From NCBI RefSeq assembly GCF_018991925.1, contig NW_024756914.1, positions 8,398,417 through 8,462,416 on the forward strand: a stretch of DNA of 64,000 nucleotides, in the 5' to 3' direction. The DNA comes from Homarus americanus. Lineage: Eukaryota > Arthropoda > Malacostraca > Decapoda > Nephropidae. Positions 55,046-64,000 of this stretch are shown here, one piece after another. Under the pieces are notes generated by a model. That model was given only the letters and a program-made list of their open reading frames with translations. It was not told where the DNA came from and ran no database searches. The stretch's first letter is position 1, and each line of letters opens with the position of its first letter. Made by a program: the position numbers and the translations under genes.

Positions 55046-56860
55046 GACTAGTAGTGAGGAGGAGGTTGTAGTTGTGGTTGTTATTGATGATTGTTGTAGT
55101 TGTGGTTGTTATTGATGATTGTTGTAGTTGTGGTTGTTACTGGTGATTGTTGTAGTTGTGGTTGTTGTTGATGATTGTTATAGTTGTGGTTGTTGCTGCT
55201 GATTGTTGTAGTTGTGGTTGTTGTTGGGGATTGTTGTAGTTGTGGTTGTTGTTGGTGATTGTTGTAGTTGTGGTTGTTACTGGTGATTGTTGTAGTTGTG
55301 GTTGTTATTGGTGATTGTTGTAGTTGTGGTTCTTATTGATGATTGTTGCAGTTGTGGTTGTTACTGATGATTGTTGTAGTTGTGGTTGTTATTGATGATT
55401 GTTGTAGTTGTGGTTGTTATTGATGATTGTTGTAGTTGTGGTTGTTATTGGTGATTGTTGTAGTTGTGGTTGTTATTGATGATTGTTGTAGTTGTGGTTG
55501 TTATTGGTGATTGTTGTAGTTGTGGTTGTTATTGATGATTGTTGTAGTTGTGGTTGTTATTGATGATTGTTGTAGTTGTGGTTGTTATTGGTGATTGTTG
55601 TAGTTGTGGTTCTTATTGATGATTGTTGCAGTTGTGGTTATTACTGATGATTGTTGTAGTTGTGGTTGTTATTGATGATTGTTGTAGTTGTGGTTGTTAC
55701 TGATGATTGTTGTAGTTGTGGTTGTTATTGATGATTGTTGTAGTTGTGGTTGTTACTGGTGATTGTTGTAGTTGTGGTTGTTATTGATGATTGTTGTAGT
55801 TGTGGTTGTTACTGATGATTGTTGTAGTTGTGGTTGTTATTGATGATTGTTGTAGTTGTGGTTGTTACTGGTGATTGTTGTAGTTGTGGTTGTTGTTGAT
55901 TGTTATAGTTGTGGTTGTTGCTGGTGATTGTTGTAGTTGTGGTTGTTGTTGGTGATTGTTGTAGTTGTGGTTGTTGTTGGTGATTGTTGTAGTTGTGGTT
56001 GTTACTGGTGATTGTTGTAGTTGTGGTTGTTATTGGTGATTGTTGCAGTTGTGGTTGTTACTGGTGATTGTTGTAGTTGTGGTTGTTACTGGTGATTGTT
56101 GTAGTTGTGGTTGTTATTGATGTTACTCGGTGATTCCTGTAGTTCTGAAGCTGTTATTGGTGATTGCTGTGGTTGTGGTTGTTACTGGTGATTGCTGTAG
56201 TTGTGGCCAGGTTATTGGTGATTGCTGTAGTTGTGGTTGTTACTGGTGATTGTTGTGGTTGTTTTTGGTGATTGTTGTAGTTACGGTTGTTATTGATGAT
56301 TGTTGTAGTTGTGGTTGTTACTGGTGATTGTTGTAGTTGTGGTTGTTACTGGTGATTGTTGTAGTTGTGGTTGTTATTGGTGATTGTTGTAGTTGTGGTT
56401 GTTATTGATAATTGTTGTAGTTGTGGTTGTTATTGATGATTGTTGTAGTTGTGGGTGTTATTGGTGATTGTTGTAGTTGTGGTTGTTATTGATGATTGTT
56501 GTAGTTGTGGTTGTTATTGATGATTGTTGTAGTTGTGGTTGTTACTGATGATTGTTTTAGTTGTGGTCGTTATTGATGATTGTTGTAGTTGTGGTTGTTA
56601 CTGATGATTGCTGTAGTTGTGGTTGTTATTGGTGATTGTTGTGGTTGTTTTTGGTGATTGTTGTAGTTGTGGTTGTTATTGGTGATTGTTGTATGGTTTT
56701 TGGTGATTGTTGTAGTTGTGGTCGTTATTGATGATTGTTGTGGTTGTTACTGATGATTGCTGTAGTTGTGGTTATTGGTGATTGTTGTGGTTGTTTTGGT
56801 GATTGTTGTAGTTGTGGTCGTTATTGATGATTGTTTTAGTTACGGTTGTTGCAGGTAGTG
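55046..56860. repeat. 28 bp GATTGTTGTAGTTGTGGTTG minisatellite
   Basis: About 65 copies of a 28 bp unit ending TTATTGAT, with TTACTGGT and TTATTGGT variants. Blocks of several units recur in the same order (around 55330 and 55610), indicating multi-unit duplications. Only G/T/A on the + strand, with C rare. Confidence 0.96.
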
Positions 56861-57190
56861 GTATTGTCTCGCTAGGGTTGGTAGTGGTGATTGTGGGACA
56901 TTTTCTAACCTATTTTGGACGGCTTAATTTATTTTTTTCATTCATAATATAAAATTAGTTTATTTCCTTATGATCGGTGAATAACAATATGCCTCATTAG
57001 CCTTTATCAAATAACGTGTAAAGATAATTTTTACCGTGTGTACATATTGACAATCACAGACAGATACAGACATAAAATACACACACACGATCATAGACAC
57101 AGACATATAAAAACATACACATATACACATACATATTGACAGACACAGACACAGAGTGGATGTTGTTGTTGGTGGTCCGTGAGAGTGATT
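56861..57190. other. Unique sequence
   Basis: A/C-rich from 57060 to 57155 (ACACACATAGACACAGACAT-type words). No gene seen. Confidence 0.5.
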
Positions 57191-57360
57191 AAATGGACTT
57201 GTTGGGTTGTGTGGGGAGAGAGAGGGAGGTGAGGGGAGGGTGAGGGAGAGGGAGAGGGGAGAGTGAGGGAGAGAGATAGAAAACGAGGAGGGGAGATAAA
57301 GTGAGGGAGAGAACGAGAGTATATGTGTAAAGTGTGTTTTATCTCTCTCTCTCTCTCTCT
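57191..57360. repeat. GA-rich tract and (CT)n
   Basis: GGGAGAGGGAGAGTGAGGG words and a short (CT)n at 57342-57360. Confidence 0.8.
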
Positions 57361-57655
57361 CCACACACACACAACAAAAATCACAGGAGTGGCTAACACT
57401 TTGGTCTGACGTCGCCCACATGCTCAGCCAACCTGACATTACAAATGGTAATTAATGACTAAACTGAAGTTCCTCTGTTGGGGGAGGAGGGACACAGAGG
57501 GGGAAGAGGGAAGAAAGGGTAAGAAAAAGGGATAAGGGGAGGGGAGAGGGAGAGGGGTAGGGGGAGGTAAGGTCTGTCTCGTACAGCACAACTTTACATC
57601 AACTTTAATTAAGACAACAACAATGGCTCTCTTGTGTGTGTCTTATGGCGGGGAA
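57361..57655. other. Unique and G-rich sequence
   Basis: G/A-rich at 57480-57570; no gene recognised. Confidence 0.5.
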
Positions 57656-57659
57656 CACA

Positions 57660-58935
57660 GCCAGCTGGTCCACACACCCCCATGTTCACCAGCTGGTCCA
57701 CACACACCCATGTTCACCAGCTGGTCCACACACACCCATGTTCACCAGCTGGTCCACACACACCCATGTTCACCAGCTGGTCCACACACACACCTGAGTG
57801 TTCACCAGCTGGTCCACACACCCATGTTCACCAGCTGGTCCACACACCACAGTTCACCAGCTGGTCCACACACCCATGTTCACCAGCTGGTCCACACACA
57901 CACTCCATGCTGTTCACCACAGCTGGTCCACACCCATGTTCACCAGCTGGTCCACACACCATGTTCACCAGCTGGTCCACACACCCATGTTCACCAGCGT
58001 CCACATCAATACCCGATGTTCACCAGCCGGTCCACACACACACCCATGTTCACCTGCTGGGGCTGGTCCACACACCCATGTTCACCAGCTGGTCCACACA
58101 CCCATGTTCACCAGCTGGTCCACACACTCCATGTTCACCAGCTGGTCCACACACACCCATGCACACCAGCTGGTCCACACATTCCATGTTCACCAGCTAA
58201 CCACACACCCATGTTCACCAGCTGGTCCACACACACTGATGCTGTTCACCAGCTGGTCCACACACCCATGTTCAACACCAGCTGGTCCACACACTCCATA
58301 TTCACCAGCTGGTCCACACGCCCATGTTCACCAGCTGGTCCACACACACCATATTCACCAGTTGGTCCACACACCCATGTTCACCAGCTGGTCTACATTG
58401 ACTATATTCACCAGCTGGTCCACACACACCCATGTTCTCACCAGCTGGTCCACACACCCATATTCACCAGTTGGTCCACACACCCATGTTCACCAGCTGG
58501 TCTACACACCCATATTCACCAGCTGGTCCACACACCCATATTCACCAGCTGGTCCACACACCCATGTTCACCAGCTGGTCTACACACCCATATTCACCAG
58601 CTGGTCTACACACCCATATTCACCAGCTGGTCCACACACCCATATTCACCAGCTGGTCCACACACCCATGTTCACCAGCTGGTCTACACACCCATATTCA
58701 CCAGCTGGTCCACACACCCATATTCACCAGCTGGTCCACACACACCCATATTCACCAGCTGGTCCACACACACCCATATTCACCAGCTGGTCCACACACC
58801 CATGTTCACCAGCTGGTCCACACACACCCATATTCACCAGCTGGTCCACACACACCCATATTCACCAGCTGGTCCACACACCCATGTTCACCAGCTGGTC
58901 CACACACACCCATATTCACCAGCTGGTCCACACCT
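57660..58935. repeat. 26 bp CACCAGCTGGTCCACACACC minisatellite
   Basis: About 48 copies ending CATGTT or CATATT. The right half (from about 58440) is nearly perfect and alternates CATGTT and CATATT; the left half is more diverged. It contains the palindrome ACCAGCTGGT, as does the unrelated array at 2225-3075. The open frames are compositional. Confidence 0.96.
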
Positions 58936-58984
58936 AACCTAACCTAATCTTAATGATCTAGAAAGCTTGTTCTGCCTCATTATC

Positions 58985-59225
58985 GAAGCTTGATGATCTT
59001 ATGGTAAACTATTAAGGTAAACTAAAGTAAACTGTCAAGGTAAAATGTAGAATTAAACCATTAAGGTAAACTATTATGGTAAACTCTCAATGTAACTATA
59101 AAGATAAACTATTAAGGTAAACTTATGGTAAACTCAAGGTAAACTATTAAATAAACTCTTAAGGTAAACCGTCAAGGAAAATTGTCAAGGTAAACTATTT
59201 AGGTAAACTCGGGTAAACTCAATGG
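58985..59225. repeat. AAGGTAAACTATT minisatellite
   Basis: About 17 imperfect copies of a 12-15 bp AT-rich unit. Confidence 0.88.
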
Positions 59226-59314
59226 ACAATAAGACCGATTCATCATTGTATTTACAAGTTGGACGTAAATAAACCCATAAAATTACTGGAGAACTATGTA
59301 CAAGTTGACGTGAG

Positions 59315-59318
<4 letters not shown>

Positions 59319-59369
<51 letters not shown>
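59319..59369. repeat. (CA)n microsatellite
   Basis: About 25 CA units. Confidence 0.97.
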
Positions 59370-59373
<4 letters not shown>

Positions 59374-59474
59374 ACCCTGGAATATGTTACAAACGTTCAC
59401 ACAACCTGAGGCACGTAGACCTTCCAGCTTCCTCCTCTGTCCAACTATTCAGCTTCGCGAATACCATTAGTTTT

Positions 59475-59625
59475 TTATGTGTGTGTGTGTGAGTGTGTGT
59501 ACGTATTTGTGGTTTTGTGTTTGTGTGTGTGTGTGTGTGTACGTGTTTGTGTTTATAGTTTTGTGTGTGTATGTGTTTGTAGTTTTGTGTTTGTGTGTAC
59601 GTATTTGTGTTTTCGTGTGTGTGTG
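59475..59625. repeat. Compound (GT)n/GTTTGTG repeat
   Basis: GT-rich compound microsatellite with TACGT and TTTGTG interruptions. Confidence 0.9.
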
Positions 59626-59754
59626 GAGACGCTGATAGTGGGGTCGTTTGTAAGCTGGTAAGGACCCAATGATGAAGTCAAACCTTATCATCAACACACA
59701 ACGAAATATTAAAGTCACGCCATTACTACGTATAAAATTTATTGACCAAGGCAG

Positions 59755-61075
59755 CCAGTGTCATTTAGTCCAGTGTGTCATTTAGTCCAGTGTGTCATTT
59801 AGTCCAGTGTGTCATTTAGTCCAGTGTGTCATTTAGTCCAGTGTGTCATTTAGTCCAGTGTGTCATTTAGTCCAGTGTGTCATTTTGTCCAGTGTAATTT
59901 AGTCCAGTGTGTCGTATTGTCCAATGTGTTACTTAGTCCAGTGTATCGTATTGTTCAGTGTGTCATTTTGCCCAGTGTGTCGTATTGTCCAGTGTGTTGT
60001 ATTGTCCAGTGTGTTGTATTGTCCCCTGTAATTTTATCCAGTGTCATTTAGTCCAGTGTGTCGTATTGTCCAGTGTATCGTATTGTCCAGTGTATCGTAT
60101 TGTCCAGTGTATCGTATTGTCCAGTTTGATCGTATTGTCCAGTGTATCGTATTGTCCAGTGTGTCGTATTGTCCAGTGTGTCGTATTGTCCAGTGTGTCG
60201 TTTTGTCCAGTGTGTCGTTTGTCCAGTGTGTCGTATTGTCCAGTGTGTCGTTTTGTCCAGTGTTCGTATTGTCTGTGTCGTATTGTCCAGTGTGTCGTAT
60301 TGTCCAGTGTGTCGTATTGTCCAGTGTGATATTGTGTCTGTCCAGTGTGTCATTGTCCAGTGTGTCGTATTGTCCAGTGTGTCGTATTGTCCAGTGTGTC
60401 TGTCCAGTGTATCGTATTGTCCAGTGTGTCGTATTGTCCAGTGTGTCGTATTGTCCAGTGTGTCGTATTGTCCATGTGTCGTATTGTCCAGTGTGTCGTA
60501 TTGTCCAGTGTGTCGTATTGTCCAGTGTGTCGTATTGTCCAGTGTCGTATTGTCCAGTGTGTCATTGTCCAGTGTGTCGTATTGTCCAGTGTGTCGTATT
60601 GTCCAGTGTGTCGTATTGTCCAGTGTGTCGTATTGTCCAGTGTCGTATTGTCCAGTGTGTCGTATTGTCCAGTGTGTCGTATTGTCCAGTGTGTCGTATT
60701 GTCCAGTGTGTCGTATTGTCCAGTGTGTCGTATTGTCCAGTGTGTCGTATTGTCCAGTGTGTCGTATTGTCCAGTGTGTCGTTTTGTCCAGTGTGTCGTT
60801 TGTCCAGTGTGTCGTTTTGTCCATTTTGTCCAGTGTGTCGTTTTGTCCAGTGTGTCGTTTTGTCCAGTGTGTCGTTTTGTCCAGTGTGTCGTTTTGTCCA
60901 GTGTGTCGTTTTGTCCAGTGTGTCGTTTTGTCCAGTGTGTCGTATTGTCCAGTGTGTCGTCTTACTAGGTGTCGTTTTGTCCAGCGTGTCGTATTGTCCA
61001 GTGTGTCGTATTGTCCAGTGTCGTATTGTCCAGCATTGTCTGTTGTGTCGTATTGTCCAGTGTGTCAGTTTTGGT
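59755..61075. repeat. 17 bp GTCCAGTGTGTCGTATT minisatellite
   Basis: About 77 copies. Three zones: CATTTAGTCC variant at 59760-59890, GTATTGTCC at 59900-60780, and GTTTTGTCC at 60780-60950, showing variant-specific expansions. All three + frames are open for long stretches for compositional reasons. Confidence 0.96.
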
Positions 61076-61149
61076 CCGGAGTCATGGTCATATCAATCAG
61101 CCAGGAGTAGGGAGCCCCAGGTTTTTGTGGGTGGAGAGGAGATGTTACC

Positions 61150-61680
61150 TGAAGGTGTCGCTTGCATTGAGTGAGGGAGGGAGGTCGCTTGTGTTACTTG
61201 GAGTGAGGGGAGGAGGTCGCTTGTGTTACTTGGTGGGAGGGAGGTCACTTGTGTTACTGGGTGAGGGAGATGGTCGCTAGCTACTTGGAGGAGGGAGATG
61301 GTCGCTAGTGTTACTTGGAGGAGGGGAGATGGTCGCTTGTTCTTGAGTGAGGGAGATGGTCGCTAGTGTTACTTGAGTGAGGGAGATGGTCACTAGTGTT
61401 ACTTGGTGAGGTAGATGGTCACTTGTGTTACTTGAGTGAGGGGCAGGTGGTTGCAGTGTTACTTGGGTGAGGGAGATGGTCGCTTGTTCTGAGTGAGGGG
61501 AGATGGTCACTAGTGTACCTTGAGTGAGGGGAGATGGTCACTAGGTTACTTGGTGAGGGAGATGGTCACTTGTGTTAATTTGGAGTGAGGGGAGATGGTC
61601 TTAGTGTTACTTGGGTGAGGGTAGATGGTCACGTGTGTGTTACTTGAGTGAGGGCAGGTGGTTGCTAGTGTTACCTGGAC
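61150..61680. repeat. ~31 bp GAGGGAGATGGTCGCTAGTG minisatellite
   Basis: About 17 copies ending TTACTTGAGT. Confidence 0.94.
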
Positions 61681-61864
61681 TTTCTCCCTCCTTCCCACTC
61701 CCCCTCTCTCTCCTTCCTCCTCCTTCCTCCTCTCCTCCCTCCCTTATTCTGTCTCCTTCCAACCTCTCCTTCCCTACCTCCCCACCCCTGTCTTCCTTCC
61801 CTCCTCACCCACCTATCTTCTTTCCTTCCCATCTCAGTCCTTCTCTCTCTCCTCCTGGTGTGTC

Positions 61865-61905
<41 letters not shown>
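61681..61905. repeat. Pyrimidine-rich tract and (GA)n
   Basis: CTCCTTCCTCC words to about 61855, then (GA)n at 61869-61903. Confidence 0.88.
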
Positions 61906-61906
<1 letters not shown>

Positions 61907-62298
61907 TGTGCATCAGGCTACGCCTTTTGTGTTTGAGCCCAAATTTTGATTCTCCAATATTAACCAACCTAACCTAACCTAACCTTAACCTAACTCAAGA
62001 CCAGGTAACATTAGGATGGTTTATCTTCAGTCTAATGGTAGACCCTACTGCTATATGTATCACAAAATTGTGACCAAGTCCCAGGTTGCTGATATGACTT
62101 GTGATACATTTACACACAATTGCTGGGTCTCAAAATTTCTTTCTATTTTTGACAACACAACACACTGTACATATGTTGTGTTTCGCTCTTGATTCTTTTT
62201 TCTTTATGGTTCTTTTATTATTAATATTATTATTTTTATTTTTTTAATTTATTATGATTTTTTAAACTATTAAAATTATATTATACATAATATTATAC

Positions 62299-62330
<32 letters not shown>

Positions 62331-62974
62331 GGGTCACCCAGTTCAGTGAGGTAATGCCTCCAAAAAAAAAAAAAAAGAGGGTAAAATGTTTGAGTTCAAT
62401 GTACATGAAGACGTTATCCTAAATGACGTCTAAATTGTTCTGTGACTTGACTACACATTGTTTTTTTACCTCATTTGGGTTTTCAATGAGAATCTTGACC
62501 TTGGGTGTGTACTGAGTGTAACGTAGTTCTATCGTGTACCTGTAGTTTATGTGTACTTATAAATTTAACATATACCTGTGGTTTAAAACGCACCTGTAAT
62601 TTATACGTATATTGTTTTTTTTGTACTGTACGCTGTAATATGTACTGCAGCAGGTATTACAGTGAGAGAAAACGGGATACAGACAGCAGGGGGAACTAAT
62701 GCAATAATTATATGCAGGAGCGTGGTGGTGTACGTGGTGCTGTGGTCGCTGGCTGGTTTTAATTGCACACCTACACTATCTAGTTATGTATGACGGGCGG
62801 GGGGGAGGAGAGACCATTTTGGCCCTCAAATTTATATCCGACTTTGTTTAATAATATAAGAACAAATTATCGTGGTTTTATTTATTTTTTTTTTTTTTTT
62901 ATTTATGTTAAGAGGACTGTGAAGACTATAAATAAATATGACAGATTTTCACTTGATGATATTAATTTCGTTAA
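61906..62974. other. AT-rich unique region
   Basis: Contains (CCTAA)n at about 61963-61993, (TTA)n at 62297-62330, an A run near 62363 and a T run near 62887. Short open frames show no recognisable motif. Confidence 0.5.
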
Positions 62975-63710
62975 TGCTACCTGGGTGAGTTAGGTTAGGT
63001 TACCGTTAGGTTTGGTTTGGTTAGCGATAGTTAGGTTAGCGTTAGGTTTGGTTAGTGTTGGTTAGTGTTGGTTAGGTTAGCGTTAGGTTAGGTTGGTTTG
63101 GTTAGCGTTAGTTAGGTTAGCGTTAGGTTTGGTTAGTGTTAGTTAGCGTTAGGTTTGGTTATGGTTAGGTTAGGTTAGTGTTGGTTAGCGTTGTTAGGTT
63201 ACGTTGGTTTGGTTTGGTTAGCGATGTTAGGGTTGCAGTGTTTCGGTTAGTTGTGGTTAGTGGTCAGGTTATGTTAGGTTTGGTTTGCTGATAGTTAGGT
63301 TAGCGTTAGGTTTGTCGTTGGCAGCTTGTTAGGTTTGGTATGTTAGGTTGGTTAGTGGCGTTAGTTGTTGCGTTAGGTTTGGTTAGTGTTAGGTTAGGTT
63401 TGGTGTTTTATTAGTTAGTTAGTGTTTTGCTTGGTTTGATTTGGTTCATGATAGTTAGGTTAGGTGTAGTGTTAGGCTAGGTTAAGTTAGGTTTGCTAGG
63501 TTAGGTTAACTTAGGTTTAGGTTACGTTAGATTAAGTGTGGTTTAGGTTTTATTAGGTTAAGTAAGGTTATGCTAGGTTAAGTTATGTTTAAATTGTTGT
63601 TAGGTTAAGTTAGGTTAGGTTAGGTTAATTTAAGGTTAATTAGGTTAGGTTTGCTAGGTTAGGTTAATTAGGTTAGGTAGCAGGTTAGGTTAGGTTTGGG
63701 TTTTAAATCA
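62975..63710. repeat. Degenerate TTAGG/TTAGCG array
   Basis: GGTTAGCGTTAGGTTTGGTT-type words, grading into plain GGTTAGGTTAAGTT on the right. The GTTAGCGTTAGGTTTG block recurs at least five times. Interstitial and diverged. Confidence 0.88.
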
Positions 63711-63943
63711 AGTGAAGTAAGTTAGTGTTAATCATCAGGTGATCCATTAAAATGTATCCCAATCGCCTGTCCTCAGTCTAGTTGAGAGTGAGTGACACCA
63801 GCAGGATTACCATGATTCACTCTAACGGGTGGTGTGGTGTTCTTCTCCTGCACCACCACCACCACCACACATGCATACATACATACATAATAAAGCAGAG
63901 AAGGAGAAAAGAGAGAGAAACAGAGATTACGAGAAAACCAGAC

Positions 63944-63999
<56 letters not shown>

Positions 64000-64000
64000 G
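63711..64000. repeat. Spacer with (ACC)n, (CATA)n and terminal (GA)n
   Basis: Unique sequence to about 63845, then (CCA)n at 63850-63867, (CATA)n at 63868-63888 and a GA-rich run from 63943 to the window end. Confidence 0.85.

Noticed and set aside
57623..58942. 439-codon frame rich in HTHVHQLV repeats
   Set aside because: Three overlapping frames over the same 26 bp array; purely repeat-derived.
60041..61174. 377-codon cysteine/valine-rich frame
   Set aside because: 17 bp array without stops; no signal of a real protein.

Overview
The window looks like non-coding DNA from a decapod-type crustacean, or at least an arthropod. The evidence is short (TTAGG)n blocks, the arthropod telomere motif, scattered throughout; very high density and diversity of simple repeats and minisatellites; and several families of decayed non-LTR retrotransposons (LINEs). 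The species cannot be fixed from the sequence. I found no convincing host protein gene, tRNA, rRNA or CRISPR array. By a rough sum of the intervals listed, tandem repeats make up about 43% of the window and recognisable transposon remnants about a third.

Layout. 1-6.4 kb: back-to-back G-rich, pyrimidine-rich and AT-rich minisatellites, including two arrays of one family in opposite orientation. 6.8-8.4 kb: a decayed RTE-type LINE on the + strand. 9-12 kb: minisatellites, a LINE tail fragment and a long CCTCCC tract. 12.1-17.1 kb: a minus-strand CR1-like LINE (copy A) split by a 2.7 kb Harbinger-type DNA transposon and by a 339 bp MITE. 17.4-20.9 kb: the best-preserved CR1-like LINE (copy B), with remnants of an ORF1 SGNH esterase and an ORF2 endonuclease plus reverse transcriptase (RT). 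21.5-22.7 kb: a LINE tail and a TIR element carrying two abutting perfect palindromes. 24.2-30.5 kb: one 37 bp minisatellite interrupted in turn by a solo LTR, a + strand LINE (copy D) and, inside D, a minus-strand CR1-like LINE (copy C). A LINE-tail fragment flanks this block on each side in opposite orientation.

32-43.9 kb is almost entirely tandem repeats, including a 3.5 kb array of a 25 bp unit with all three + strand frames open. 44.5-46 kb: CR1-like copy E between two identical (TTAGG)n-type 21-mers. 47.4-50.9 kb: a jockey-type LINE (F). 52.5-54.4 kb: another LINE (G) with (TG)n on both sides. 55-61.7 kb: further minisatellites. 62-64 kb: AT-rich DNA, then a long degenerate TTAGG/TTAGCG block.

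There is no operon or pathway here. The interest lies in transposon stratigraphy, junctions and tandem-repeat structure. Long open frames inside minisatellites follow from unit composition and are not annotated as genes. Boundaries of decayed elements are generally good to a few tens of bases; junctions given as exact were read base by base.
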